A DNA stretch of 64,000 nucleotides from Candidatus Liberibacter solanacearum CLso-ZC1 (GTDB taxonomy: Bacteria > Pseudomonadota > Alphaproteobacteria > Rhizobiales > Rhizobiaceae): assembly GCF_000183665.1 (NCBI RefSeq), contig NC_014774.1:1127302-1191301 (forward strand), in the 5' to 3' direction. A program made the position numbers and the translations under genes. A model generated the notes under the pieces. That model was given only the letters and a program-made list of their open reading frames with translations. It searched no databases and was not told the DNA's origin. Positions 43,606 to 52,639 of the stretch are shown piece by piece (within the stretch, counting starts at the first letter, position 1; every line of letters begins with the position of its first letter).

Positions 43606-43925
43606 CCTTCTTTATATCGTTCTATCGATCTAATACACTAAAATGAAAATATAAATCACATAACAATAACCATAAAGATTTTACCTACTGATCTCAACAA
43701 ATCAAATTGATATCAAAACATCTTGTCAATCAAAATAATCAACTTATACATTTAAAATGCAAAAAGAGTGTTCTATTGATGATAAAAACTTTAACATTTA
43801 CTATTGTTTATGCTAATGTCGAAATTTAGATGAGCCATTCTTTTGATTCTTTCGAATAGAAATTCTATAAAATATTGTTTATATTTAAACATCTTAATTC
43901 ATAACAAAGCATCATGATTTTTGTT
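43606..43925. other. Intergenic region between lsrB and the SCO protein
   Basis: 320 AT-rich bases; nothing recognisable beyond the ends of the flanking genes. Confidence 0.45.
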
Positions 43926-44822
43926 TTAAAATTTCCAATTTTGAGCTTTGAGGACAATAAAATCCCTAAAAGCTTTTAATTTTCCTGTATTTTTTAATGC
44001 CTCAGGATAACAAAAATAAACTTCGAAAGATGGCATACTAACATCTTCCATTACTCTTACAATATTTGAATTATCTTTGACAATATAATCTGGCAAAAGA
44101 GCTATCCCAGATCCTAAGATACAGTATTGCATAATAGAAAGATAACTATTGATCTGTAGAGAAGAAATCCGTGGCTCATGAGGAGCACGCCCGACAGTTG
44201 CCAACCAATTAAAATCCTCCATACACTTTGGAATCAAATCTCCAAAAGTAAGCAAATCATGATTATCTAGGTCTTGTATAGATAATGGTTCTCCACGACG
44301 TTTGAGATAATGAGGAGCAGCATATACATGCATATTGATTGTAACTAATTTACGCTGTATTAAAGAAGACTGACTTGGTTTTCGAAGGCGAATAGCACAA
44401 TCAGCATAGCACATACTAATATCTATATCTTTATTATCAAGAATAAATTGTATTTTAATATCAGGATATAATAATAAAAACTCTTTAAAACTATCTTGTA
44501 ATAGATTTTGTCCTAAATCTATTGTTGTCGCAATTCGTAGTTTTCCAGATGGTTTTTCTGATGATTCCTGTAATTCAATTTGAATACTTTCTAATTTTTG
44601 ACAAACATCACTGGCAACATTATGAAGTTTACTGCCTTGTTCCGTTAATATAAGACCACGCGCATGACGATAAAAAAGTTTACTACCTATCTCTGCTTCA
44701 AGACCACTGATCTGTCTACTAATAGCCGATTGAGAAAGATTGAGTTGCTCTGCAGCGCTGGTAAATGAACCAAATTTAGCGACTACATAAAAAACCCGCA
44801 ATTTGTCCCAATCAAAAGACAT
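43926..44822 (-). CDS. lsrB: LysR-family transcriptional regulator, LsrB/VtlR type
   Basis: 298 residues with the N-terminal winged helix-turn-helix of LysR regulators (LRVFYVVAKFGSFTSAAEQL, SQSAISRQISGLE) and a C-terminal effector-binding domain (PSGKLRIATTIDLGQ). In Sinorhizobium, Agrobacterium and Brucella the orthologue (LsrB/VtlR) sits next to trxB and controls oxidative-stress, envelope or symbiosis/virulence genes. The same adjacency here (42 bases from trxB) supports the name. One of few regulators in this window. Confidence 0.85.
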   Translation of the reverse strand: MSFDWDKLRVFYVVAKFGSFTSAAEQLNLSQSAISRQISGLEAEIGSKLFYRHARGLILTEQGSKLHNVASDVCQKLESIQIELQESSEKPSGKLRIATTIDLGQNLLQDSFKEFLLLYPDIKIQFILDNKDIDISMCYADCAIRLRKPSQSSLIQRKLVTINMHVYAAPHYLKRRGEPLSIQDLDNHDLLTFGDLIPKCMEDFNWLATVGRAPHEPRISSLQINSYLSIMQYCILGSGIALLPDYIVKDNSNIVRVMEDVSMPSFEVYFCYPEALKNTGKLKAFRDFIVLKAQNWKF

Positions 44823-44863
44823 GATATATCCTTTTTTGAACTATAATACATTGTATAGTAAAT

Positions 44864-45829
44864 TTAAGAGACAGAACCTTGATGAATAGAAAGGTAATTC
44901 TCTGCTTCTAATGCAGCCATACATCCCATAGAAGCGGCAGTAATTGCTTGTCGATAATGATCATCTGTAACGTCACCAGACGCAAAAACTCCAGGGACGC
45001 TAGTAGCAGTAGAATTTGGGGCAGTCCATATATAATCTGTATCAGTCATCTTTAATTTATGACGAAAAATATCTGTATTGGGCTTATAACCAATAGCAAT
45101 AAAAATCCCATCAGCAGGAATTTCAAAAACTGTTTTATCCTTCTTACTATGCAAACGCACTCCGGAAACAGATGGGAAAAGGGGAGGAGTTGGGATTGAA
45201 CCTATAATGTCAACAACCTCCGTATTGAACAAAAAATCAATATTCGACTGTGCAAATAATTTTTCTTGGATAATTTTTTCTGATCGCAATGATAAACTAC
45301 GGTGTACCAATGTCACCTTGCGAGCAATTTTAGAAAGGTGAAGAGCTTCTTCAGCCGCTGTATTCCCCCCTCCTACAACGATAACCTCTTTGTCCTTATA
45401 GAAAAAACCATCACAAGTAGCACATGCAGACACACCAAAACCTTGAAAGGTTTGTTCACTTTCTAATCCAAGCCATTTAACTTTAGAGCCTGTTGCGATA
45501 ATCACAGCTTCAGAACGCCAAACATCACCTAATTCGGTCTCAATCGTAAACGGACGCTGATCTAGATTAACTGATACAACCAAGTCGTTTATAATCTTCA
45601 CGCCAAAACTCTCTGCTTGAAGGCGCATTTGCTCCATCAACCAATCTCCTCGGATGGGAGATGCAAATCCTGGGTAGTTTTCTATACTTTCGGTGATTAA
45701 AAGTTGACCTCCTACTTCTGATCCAGATATAATCACTGGCTCAAGCATAGCACGTGCAGCATATATAGATGCAGTATATCCAGCTGGACCCGAACCAATA
45801 ATTAATATTTTAGAATCATGAAAAGCCAT
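44864..45829 (-). CDS. trxB: Thioredoxin reductase
   Basis: NADPH-dependent FAD flavoenzyme that reduces thioredoxin. It has 321 residues: FAD motif IIGSGPAGYTASIYAAR near the N-terminus, redox-active SACATCDGFF (CxxC), NADPH motif VVGGGNTAAEEA and GVFASGDVTDDHYRQAITAA near the C-terminus. Located directly upstream of lsrB on the same strand, likely co-transcribed. Confidence 0.96.
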   Translation of the reverse strand: MAFHDSKILIIGSGPAGYTASIYAARAMLEPVIISGSEVGGQLLITESIENYPGFASPIRGDWLMEQMRLQAESFGVKIINDLVVSVNLDQRPFTIETELGDVWRSEAVIIATGSKVKWLGLESEQTFQGFGVSACATCDGFFYKDKEVIVVGGGNTAAEEALHLSKIARKVTLVHRSLSLRSEKIIQEKLFAQSNIDFLFNTEVVDIIGSIPTPPLFPSVSGVRLHSKKDKTVFEIPADGIFIAIGYKPNTDIFRHKLKMTDTDYIWTAPNSTATSVPGVFASGDVTDDHYRQAITAASMGCMAALEAENYLSIHQGSVS

Positions 45830-46358
45830 GAAATAAAAATCCTTGTATTATAAAAAACTATCAAGATAACTAGTAATCTGCCAAATTTATATCCAGAATT
45901 ATTTCCTTTAAAAAATAATTTAATTTTAGAATAAAATGACTACACTGTAATTACACACTTAACCCAAATAACAATAGGCTGTATATCTGCCCTAATAATT
46001 AAAATTATAATAATACACTACGAATTCATGCTCATTTAAATACGATTATGACAATTATTTTCGACTGAACGAGCTATCCTCATTCACATTTTTATACTAA
46101 AAAAATCACCAATAATCAATAATATATTTTTACTCTACTATAATATAGAATGCAGCAGAGGAGTAGTAGATTTTAATTTTTCCAAATCTATTATGAGAAA
46201 ATTTTCTCTTGATAGGCTTCCTCATTATTCTTAAAAAGCATGGATCCTAGAAAAGAATTTGTGAGATTCTCCTTTGATAGCAATAGATTATTACCCCCTA
46301 TCAATCCTCGTTTCCCTTAATTTTCATAGTTTTTATTTTCTTCATATCCTTTCCAGGA
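45830..46358. other. Intergenic region between the SPOR-less protein and trxB
   Basis: About 530 bases without a convincing gene. In related Rhizobiales the SPOR domain and nagZ would be expected downstream of the argS-linked gene; I could not recognise remnants of either in this stretch. A 14-base palindrome GAGAAAATTTTCTC lies at 46195-46208. Confidence 0.45.
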
Positions 46359-48125
46359 TTACTCACTATGATCTTCTTTGTTTGCTACCGGAATATTCAT
46401 TGGCTCTTCTTGCAAATCTAGCAGCTTCTTTTGTTTAGGAGACGATGGTTTTTTACCTGAGAACCGATCATAAACTTCATTACCCTTATTAAAAGAAGCA
46501 TCATTTTCGTCTACTGATGAATCAGGAAGAACCTTCACAGGATCCTTAGTTGCATTAATGATACGTGGATCTCTACCAGCATAATCTATTTCTCGATGCA
46601 ATTGAAAAAACCAATAAGCACCACATCCTATTACAAGGACGATGTATCCTATCAACAATAATTTTCTACTGTTTACCGGATCTTTTTTAAGATGATTCTC
46701 TACAGTTGATGACCTCAATAGAGGATCCGGATCTTTTGTAAGATGATTATCTACAGTTGATGACGTCAGTAGAGGATCATGATGATCTGCATCAATATCA
46801 ATAGCAGATTCTTGAGAAGAAAATAAATTCCTATCGTTTGTCTCTTCCCCTAAAACATAATCTTCATTAAGAGATAATCCCTGTTCTATGCCCTCAAAAT
46901 TATTGTGTGGAAAGGATTTTTTGCTATCTTCTTCAAAAGAAAACGCGGACATCTCTTTTTCAAGAGAAAGATTCGTATTTTCAACAGACGTTGTTTCTTC
47001 GTCAACTAACGAAAGAGATGATACTGGAAAATCCTCTAATTCCTTTGGATATTCCTCAATGTCAACAATCTTTTTGAGATCAAAAAACAAATGTTCTTCT
47101 TTGGTTTTTTGTGCATCAAAAGAAACTTTCTGCTGATCGACTGGCTCATCAAAAGACATACTAGCATTCGATACTTTGTCAGAATTACTAATCAATAAAA
47201 GTTCTTTTTCAATGCCCACAAGATCTAATGTAAGATCATCATCAACTGTACAATCAGATTCTATTTTCCGCCTTTGATGAGAATTCTTTTGAAACAAATA
47301 GCAATCGTCTGCTTCCAACTTTCCTACAGATTCAATGTTTACACTTGGAATCTTCTTTGATTTTACAGAAATATTCTGCGAATTATCTAAAAAAACATCT
47401 CTCCCTCTTTGTTTATCCGAAAAAGAGGCAACTGTCTCATCATTTTCCAACTTTCCCAAATAATCGAGCGGAAGAGCGCTACTATCCTTCTTATTTGATA
47501 GTTTACTCTTCAAAATAAGATCTTGTTTTTCTTCTCTAATAGACTGAAAAGAATTTATTTGATGCGATTTATCCAAATAATCATCTAACTTATCGTTTAA
47601 ATCATGCGTAATCTTTGAATCATACTCTACAAATCTCGTCTCTGATGTCTTTTGAGAAGATCCTGAATGCAAGCGTAAATCTATATCAGATGCTGTTTCT
47701 AAGGTTTCAAAAGTATCTAATATTGTAGTAGAACAAGATTGATTTTTGACATCCTTGCCTGATAACTTCTCATTTGAATTAGCAAGCGCAGAAAAATCAG
47801 GAGTTCCCAAAGGACGATCTACGCTACCAAATCCAGAACAAACATTTTTCGAATGCCGTAAATTTAATAACGATTGATCCACAGTAGAAGGCTGATTTTG
47901 AATTTTTCTGCCATAATAAACAGTTTTTCTCTTCCCAATGTCACCAAGAGAAGAAATCAATTCACGCTCTAATCCATCAAAAAAAAGTGTATCCTTTAAA
48001 AAACTATCTGTTAATTGTTTCGAATACTCCTTAATGGAAGGTTCCAAAGAGGAAACTGAAGAATGAAGCTGTCCCTGCTTAAAAGAATCGTTTCTTTTGT
48101 CAAGACACTCTTTCTTTTTTTTCAT
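46359..48125 (-). CDS. argS-linked membrane protein lacking its SPOR domain
   Basis: 588 residues. A long acidic, serine-rich, low-complexity region (about residues 1-475) precedes a single membrane segment (about 483-502, LLLIGYIVLVIGCGAYWFF). About 85 further residues carry PRIINATKDPVKVLP, NEVYDRFSG and QEEPMNI. This middle pattern and the position after argS match the SPOR-domain cell-envelope protein found next to argS in rhizobia, but here the protein ends before any SPOR domain. Residues just before the membrane segment contain two 17-residue tandem repeats. It is probably a cytoplasm-facing tail with a short periplasmic end; function unknown. Confidence 0.7.
   Translation of the reverse strand: MKKKKECLDKRNDSFKQGQLHSSVSSLEPSIKEYSKQLTDSFLKDTLFFDGLERELISSLGDIGKRKTVYYGRKIQNQPSTVDQSLLNLRHSKNVCSGFGSVDRPLGTPDFSALANSNEKLSGKDVKNQSCSTTILDTFETLETASDIDLRLHSGSSQKTSETRFVEYDSKITHDLNDKLDDYLDKSHQINSFQSIREEKQDLILKSKLSNKKDSSALPLDYLGKLENDETVASFSDKQRGRDVFLDNSQNISVKSKKIPSVNIESVGKLEADDCYLFQKNSHQRRKIESDCTVDDDLTLDLVGIEKELLLISNSDKVSNASMSFDEPVDQQKVSFDAQKTKEEHLFFDLKKIVDIEEYPKELEDFPVSSLSLVDEETTSVENTNLSLEKEMSAFSFEEDSKKSFPHNNFEGIEQGLSLNEDYVLGEETNDRNLFSSQESAIDIDADHHDPLLTSSTVDNHLTKDPDPLLRSSTVENHLKKDPVNSRKLLLIGYIVLVIGCGAYWFFQLHREIDYAGRDPRIINATKDPVKVLPDSSVDENDASFNKGNEVYDRFSGKKPSSPKQKKLLDLQEEPMNIPVANKEDHSE
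46678..46779 (-). repeat. 51-bp tandem duplication inside a coding region
   Basis: Two adjacent 51-base units, 46678-46728 and 46729-46779, differ at about five positions. They encode 17-residue units DPLLTSSTVDNHLTKDP and DPLLRSSTVENHLKKDP. The duplication is in frame, just before the membrane segment of the SPOR-less protein. Confidence 0.9.
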
Positions 48126-48181
48126 AATTTATACCATTTCATTATTATATCTATTCCGCAATTACGAATCGTCCTTAATAT

Positions 48182-49942
48182 TCAACTCATTTCATGGGGA
48201 GATTCAACCCCTATAATATTAAGACCAGAATTAATAACGGAAGCAACAGCATATACCAATTGCAATCTCATTATAGTTAACTCTCTATTATCTTCTTGTA
48301 TAAACTTTAATCTTGGATTCTCTCTTCCATGACTCCAATGACTATGAAAAACACTAGCCAGATCATGCAAATAAAATGCAAGTCTATATGGCTCTTGAAA
48401 AATAGTAGCATTTTCAACGATACGTGGATATTCTAAAAGATGCATAACTAATTGTAGTTCAGCTATATCCCATGCAAAGTCTTGCGACAATGCTTTTTGA
48501 GGAAATAAATCAAAATCAATGTCTGGGAAAAAATCTTTTGCCTGCCTAAAAATAGATCTACATCGCGCATAAGCATATTGTACATAAAACACAGGATTTT
48601 CTTTTGATTGTTCCTTGACTTTACAAAAATCGAAATCCAATAACTCTGAATTTTTCCTCCACAACATCATAAAGCGCACGGGATCACAACCAACTTCATC
48701 AACAACGTACCGCAAAGTTATAAAATCTCCTGCACGTTTTGACATTTTAATAGGCATACCATCCCTATATAATCGAACTAATTCACATAATAGAACATTA
48801 ACCTTTGATTTTTCCCCTGCAACGGCAGAAGCTACTGCTTCAAGACGCTTAACATAACCACTATGATCAGACCCCATAACATATACCATTTGATCAAAAC
48901 CACGTTCATATTTGTATTTGAAATACGCAAGATCAGCGGCAAAATAAGTATATGAACCATCTGATTTAAATAAGGGACGATCAATATCATCTCCCACCAT
49001 TGTTGAACGAAATAATATTTGTTCGCAATTGATGTCAAATGTTTTATTTTTTTTAGCCTTTGGAGCAGGGAGGACGCCCTCATATATGTATCCTTTACGC
49101 CCCATATCACCAATGATATCTCGTATAGGAGAGTGATCACCTCGATGAAAATTCTTCTCTGAAACAAAGACATCATGCCTGATATTCAGAGCTTTTAAAT
49201 CATCTTTAATGATCTCCATCATCGCCTTAACAGCATAATCCCTGACGATTGGCAACCATTTTTCCTCATAAAAATTCAAAAGTTCTGAGCCGTATTTATC
49301 TACCAATTCTTTTCCTATAGCTTTCAGATAAGCGCCAGGATAAAATCCTTCCGGAAGATCAAAATCATTATTATCAAGTACTTGCTGGTAACGCAAAAAA
49401 ACAGAATGAGCTAACGTATCAATCTGAGCGCCAGCATCATTAATATAATATTCCCTTGTTACTTCATAACCAGAAAATTCCATAAGATTAGCAAGCACAT
49501 CCCCTACAACGGCGCAACGACAATGCCCTACATGCATCGGTCCCGTTGGATTGGCAGAAACATACTCAACATTAACTTTCCTTCCCTTACCAATTAAACT
49601 GCGACCATATTCTATTCCACTGACAACAATAAAAGACAGAATTTTACTTAAATAGGAAGGGGATAGGTATAAATTGATAAATCCTTTTCCCCCAATAGAT
49701 ACAAAATCAACATCAGGATCCATCTTTATACGTGCAATAATCAGTTCTGCTATAGTAATAGGATCAAGACTAAGAGGTCGACTTAAAATCATAGCGGCAT
49801 TAGTTGATAAATGCCCATGCATAATATTGCGCGGACGCTCGACGACAATACAATCTAAATATTTTTTTTCTATGTTTTTTTCAAAATCAATATCTTTGAT
49901 ATAATTTATCATACGAGAACTAAAGTCTGTAAAGAGATGCAT
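48182..49942 (-). CDS. argS: Arginyl-tRNA synthetase
   Basis: Class I aminoacyl-tRNA synthetase. I choose the ATG at 49942 (MHLFTDFSSRM), which has GGAG 7 bases upstream, giving 586 residues; an ATG two codons earlier is possible. N-terminal Add-1 domain, then the HIGH-equivalent ANPTGPMHVGHCR, YFAADLAYFKYKY, and the KMSKS-equivalent IKMSKRAGDF. The C-terminal DALR domain ends near SGLNIIG. It lies between dgt and the SPOR-less gene. Confidence 0.96.
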   Translation of the reverse strand: MHLFTDFSSRMINYIKDIDFEKNIEKKYLDCIVVERPRNIMHGHLSTNAAMILSRPLSLDPITIAELIIARIKMDPDVDFVSIGGKGFINLYLSPSYLSKILSFIVVSGIEYGRSLIGKGRKVNVEYVSANPTGPMHVGHCRCAVVGDVLANLMEFSGYEVTREYYINDAGAQIDTLAHSVFLRYQQVLDNNDFDLPEGFYPGAYLKAIGKELVDKYGSELLNFYEEKWLPIVRDYAVKAMMEIIKDDLKALNIRHDVFVSEKNFHRGDHSPIRDIIGDMGRKGYIYEGVLPAPKAKKNKTFDINCEQILFRSTMVGDDIDRPLFKSDGSYTYFAADLAYFKYKYERGFDQMVYVMGSDHSGYVKRLEAVASAVAGEKSKVNVLLCELVRLYRDGMPIKMSKRAGDFITLRYVVDEVGCDPVRFMMLWRKNSELLDFDFCKVKEQSKENPVFYVQYAYARCRSIFRQAKDFFPDIDFDLFPQKALSQDFAWDIAELQLVMHLLEYPRIVENATIFQEPYRLAFYLHDLASVFHSHWSHGRENPRLKFIQEDNRELTIMRLQLVYAVASVINSGLNIIGVESPHEMS

Positions 49943-50000
49943 CACCATGCTCCACAACTTGATAGAAAAATATTCATCACACCACCACTTCCAATAAAAA

Positions 50001-51224
50001 TTAGAATTTATCTAAGGCAAAATCGGGAATATAGCCAAATAGGATATTATGTTCACGAATCGCATAACTATCTGTCATCCCTGCAAGATAGTCTCCAATT
50101 TTCCGTCCTTTAACTGCATCAGTTATATCTTTCTCACATTCCAAATGATCATAACCCCGCATTTTTCGTGAATCTGACATATACGCAGAAAAAAGATTGC
50201 GAATAATACCTGTAATCTGATCACGACAAATCATAATTCTAGGATGCTGATATACGTATTTGAAAAGCATAGACTTAATTTCTTTATCTACTATAGCCAT
50301 ATCATCAGAAAAATCTACAATTCTATAACTAGCAGAACGAATATCATGAATTGAACGAGGCTTTAATTGAGCTATTCTATTTTGCGATACCGTTATCACA
50401 TCTTCAACCATCGCAGTTATCTGTCGCCTTACAAGCTCATGCGCTAGACGTTTATCATCTAAATTATGATAGAGATCCTTTACCTCTATAATTTGTTTTT
50501 TCAAAAAGGATATTTCTTCTAACATGTCAAAAGTCAAAAACCCTGCACGCACACTATCATCAATATCGTGTGCATTATATGCGATATCATCTGCAATAGC
50601 CGCTACTTGTGCTTCAAGATTTGCAAAACTAGAAAGAGTTAATCCATGCTTATGCTGATAATCAAAAAAGATCTTTGGAATACTCTTTGACGCCTTTGAA
50701 TCTTGTGGTAAAAATGGCCCATTATGCCCAAGCAACCCCTCTAGAACTTCCCATGTGAGATTGATTCCATCAAAATCTGCATAGCTTTTTTCTAATTCGG
50801 TGACGATACGAAAAGACTGGATATTATGATCAAATCCACCACAAAAAGCGAGAACTTCCTGTAAAATATTTTCCCCAGTATGACCAAAAGGCGGATGACC
50901 AAAATCATGTGCCAATGCTATTCCTTCGGCCAAATCCTCATCAAGCCTGAGTGCACGCGCTAAAGACCTCGCTATTTGTGACACTTCAATTGTGTGCAAC
51001 AAACGAGTACGGTAATGATCCCTATGTCGACCAAAAAATACCTGTGTTTTATCTTTTAATCGCCGGAATGCTGTTGTATGAATAATTCGATCACGATCAC
51101 GTTGAAATTCAGAACGCGTCAGACTTTTTTTTTCTTCATGAATTCTTCCCAAACTCTGCGCAGGGTTCGCAGCATAAACAGCTTTTTTTTGATAACCAAA
51201 TCCCAATTTACGTCTTGCTATCAC
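50001..51224 (-). CDS. dgt: dGTPase-like HD-domain triphosphohydrolase
   Basis: Deoxyguanosinetriphosphate triphosphohydrolase-like protein of 407 residues, which probably hydrolyses dNTPs to nucleosides and triphosphate. The HD metal-binding motif is visible: TRLLHTIEVSQIAR, ALAHDFGHPPFGHTGE and DIAYNAHDIDD. The start is a GTG at 51224 with AAGGAA 6 bases upstream. Divergent from erpA; the dgt-argS adjacency and erpA-xth neighbourhood are typical of Rhizobiales. Confidence 0.94.
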   Translation of the reverse strand: MIARRKLGFGYQKKAVYAANPAQSLGRIHEEKKSLTRSEFQRDRDRIIHTTAFRRLKDKTQVFFGRHRDHYRTRLLHTIEVSQIARSLARALRLDEDLAEGIALAHDFGHPPFGHTGENILQEVLAFCGGFDHNIQSFRIVTELEKSYADFDGINLTWEVLEGLLGHNGPFLPQDSKASKSIPKIFFDYQHKHGLTLSSFANLEAQVAAIADDIAYNAHDIDDSVRAGFLTFDMLEEISFLKKQIIEVKDLYHNLDDKRLAHELVRRQITAMVEDVITVSQNRIAQLKPRSIHDIRSASYRIVDFSDDMAIVDKEIKSMLFKYVYQHPRIMICRDQITGIIRNLFSAYMSDSRKMRGYDHLECEKDITDAVKGRKIGDYLAGMTDSYAIREHNILFGYIPDFALDKF

Positions 51225-51267
51225 TTTAATTTCCTTGCTTTTCTCCCAATATTATAGAATCATTATT

Positions 51268-51306
51268 TGATAGTAACACAAGACATACTATCATAGAAAA
51301 TAGTAT
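51268..51306. promoter_or_regulatory. Three-arm inverted repeat between dgt and erpA
   Basis: TGATAGTA (51268-51275) and TACTATCA (51286-51293) are perfect 8-base arms around 10 bases. A third arm, TAGTAT (51301-51306), can pair with ATACTA (51285-51290). The middle arm can therefore pair upstream or downstream, just before the erpA ribosome-binding site. It could be an operator for a dimeric regulator of this divergent pair or a leader switch. Confidence 0.45.
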
Positions 51307-51322
51307 CTCTATGGAGGAATAA

Positions 51323-51652
51323 ATGGCATCTATTATCAATATTACTGACGCAGCTGCCAAACAAATTAAAACCATTTTAGAGTCTGAACATGACAAAAAA
51401 GCTCTTCGTATTTCCATAGAAGGAGGCGGATGTTCTGGATTTTCCTATAAATTTGAGCTAGAATCGAAAAAATGTGAAGACGATGTCGTTTTTGAGAAAA
51501 ATGGCTCTCAAGTCTTTATAGATAAAATCTCACTTTCATATATTGCAAATTCAGAAATCGATTTTGTAGATACTCTGCTCAGCAAATCCTTTCAAATACG
51601 TAATCCCAATGCCATAAGCAGTTGTGGCTGTGGAACAAGTTTTTCTATGTAA
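51323..51652 (+). CDS. erpA: Iron-sulfur cluster insertion protein, HesB/ErpA type
   Basis: A-type carrier that passes Fe-S clusters to target enzymes. It has 109 residues with the first conserved cysteine in EGGGCSGFSYKF and the C-terminal pair in SSCGCGTSFSM. GGAGG lies 6 bases upstream of the ATG. Gene order with dgt and xthA is the conserved rhizobial one. xthA starts 14 bases later and is likely co-transcribed. Confidence 0.94.
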   Translation: MASIINITDAAAKQIKTILESEHDKKALRISIEGGGCSGFSYKFELESKKCEDDVVFEKNGSQVFIDKISLSYIANSEIDFVDTLLSKSFQIRNPNAISSCGCGTSFSM

Positions 51653-51666
51653 AAAAGGAAAAAATA

Positions 51667-52464
51667 ATGAGCTTAGTAACGATAGCTACTTGGAACGTAA
51701 ATAGCATCCGAGTGCGCATAAAAAATGTCATTACATGGATACAAGAAAATAATCCTGATATTGTTTGCCTTCAAGAGACTAAAACCGAAGACAAAACCTT
51801 TCCCTTTGAAGCCATTCAATCTCTGAATTACCATATTGAAACTTGTGGACAAAAATCTTATAATGGTGTGGCTATTTTATCAAAATACCAACCTATCGAA
51901 ATGATCAAAAAACTTCCTGGAGATGATCTGGATGAACAAGCCCGATTTATCGAAGCAACCTTCACTATTAACTCTCAAATACTGCGCATAGGCAATATTT
52001 ATCTTCCCAATGGAAATCCTATTGCATCTACTAAATATGATTATAAAATTTCATGGATCAAGCGCTTTTTACAATTTGCATCCCAACGCCTTGAATTAGA
52101 AGAGGCTCTTATCTTTGCAGGAGATTACAATATTGTTCCCCAACCTCGTGATTGTCATGATTCAATAATGTTGCAAAACGATGCATGTTTTACTTTAGAA
52201 GTGCGACAAGCTTTTCAAAAATTACAAAACATGGGTTTTACAGATGCAATACGTGCTACAAATGATGCACATCACATTTATTCTTTTTGGGATTATTTCT
52301 CAGATTCTTGGCGAAAAAATAAGGGAATGCGTATTGATCACGTCATGCTATCTCCAGAAGCAACGACTTTTCTCCATTCAGCTTACATAGATAAAAAACC
52401 GCGAGGATGCGTAAAACCATCAGACCATACCCCCGTCATAGTAGCATTAGATATCCCTGAATAA
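51667..52464 (+). CDS. xthA: Exodeoxyribonuclease III
   Basis: AP endonuclease/3' exonuclease of base-excision repair. It has 265 residues from the ATG at 51667 (MSLVTIATWNVNSIRVR), which has AAGGA upstream; sequence further upstream in the frame overlaps erpA. Catalytic motifs: CLQETKTED, IFAGDYNIVPQPRD, RIDHVMLSPE and SDHTPVIV. Downstream of erpA. Confidence 0.95.
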   Translation: MSLVTIATWNVNSIRVRIKNVITWIQENNPDIVCLQETKTEDKTFPFEAIQSLNYHIETCGQKSYNGVAILSKYQPIEMIKKLPGDDLDEQARFIEATFTINSQILRIGNIYLPNGNPIASTKYDYKISWIKRFLQFASQRLELEEALIFAGDYNIVPQPRDCHDSIMLQNDACFTLEVRQAFQKLQNMGFTDAIRATNDAHHIYSFWDYFSDSWRKNKGMRIDHVMLSPEATTFLHSAYIDKKPRGCVKPSDHTPVIVALDIPE

Positions 52465-52639
52465 AAACCTCAACGTACCACCCTTATTATTAAACCTCAA
52501 AAATATTTGATTATAAAATCATCGCATTTATAATAAAAAAAGCGAGAAATGCCCTTTGTCCTATTGCTTGGACATTCAGCCCCCTACACACCAACCTAAA
52601 AATCAAAAATATCCTTAGATAATTCCCCTATCAATGCAA

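Noticed and set aside
46195..46208. Palindrome GAGAAAATTTTCTC
   Set aside because: It is perfect but simple in composition and in an AT-rich gap; chance occurrence is likely and no gene is clearly served by it.
51226..51417. Minus-strand 63-residue frame with a hydrophobic stretch between dgt and erpA
   Set aside because: It overlaps the erpA coding region antisense and the erpA leader repeats; no family recognised.
52558..52573. Short GTCC/GGAC stem between xthA and rpoD
   Set aside because: Only 4-5 bp with no T tract; too weak to call a terminator.
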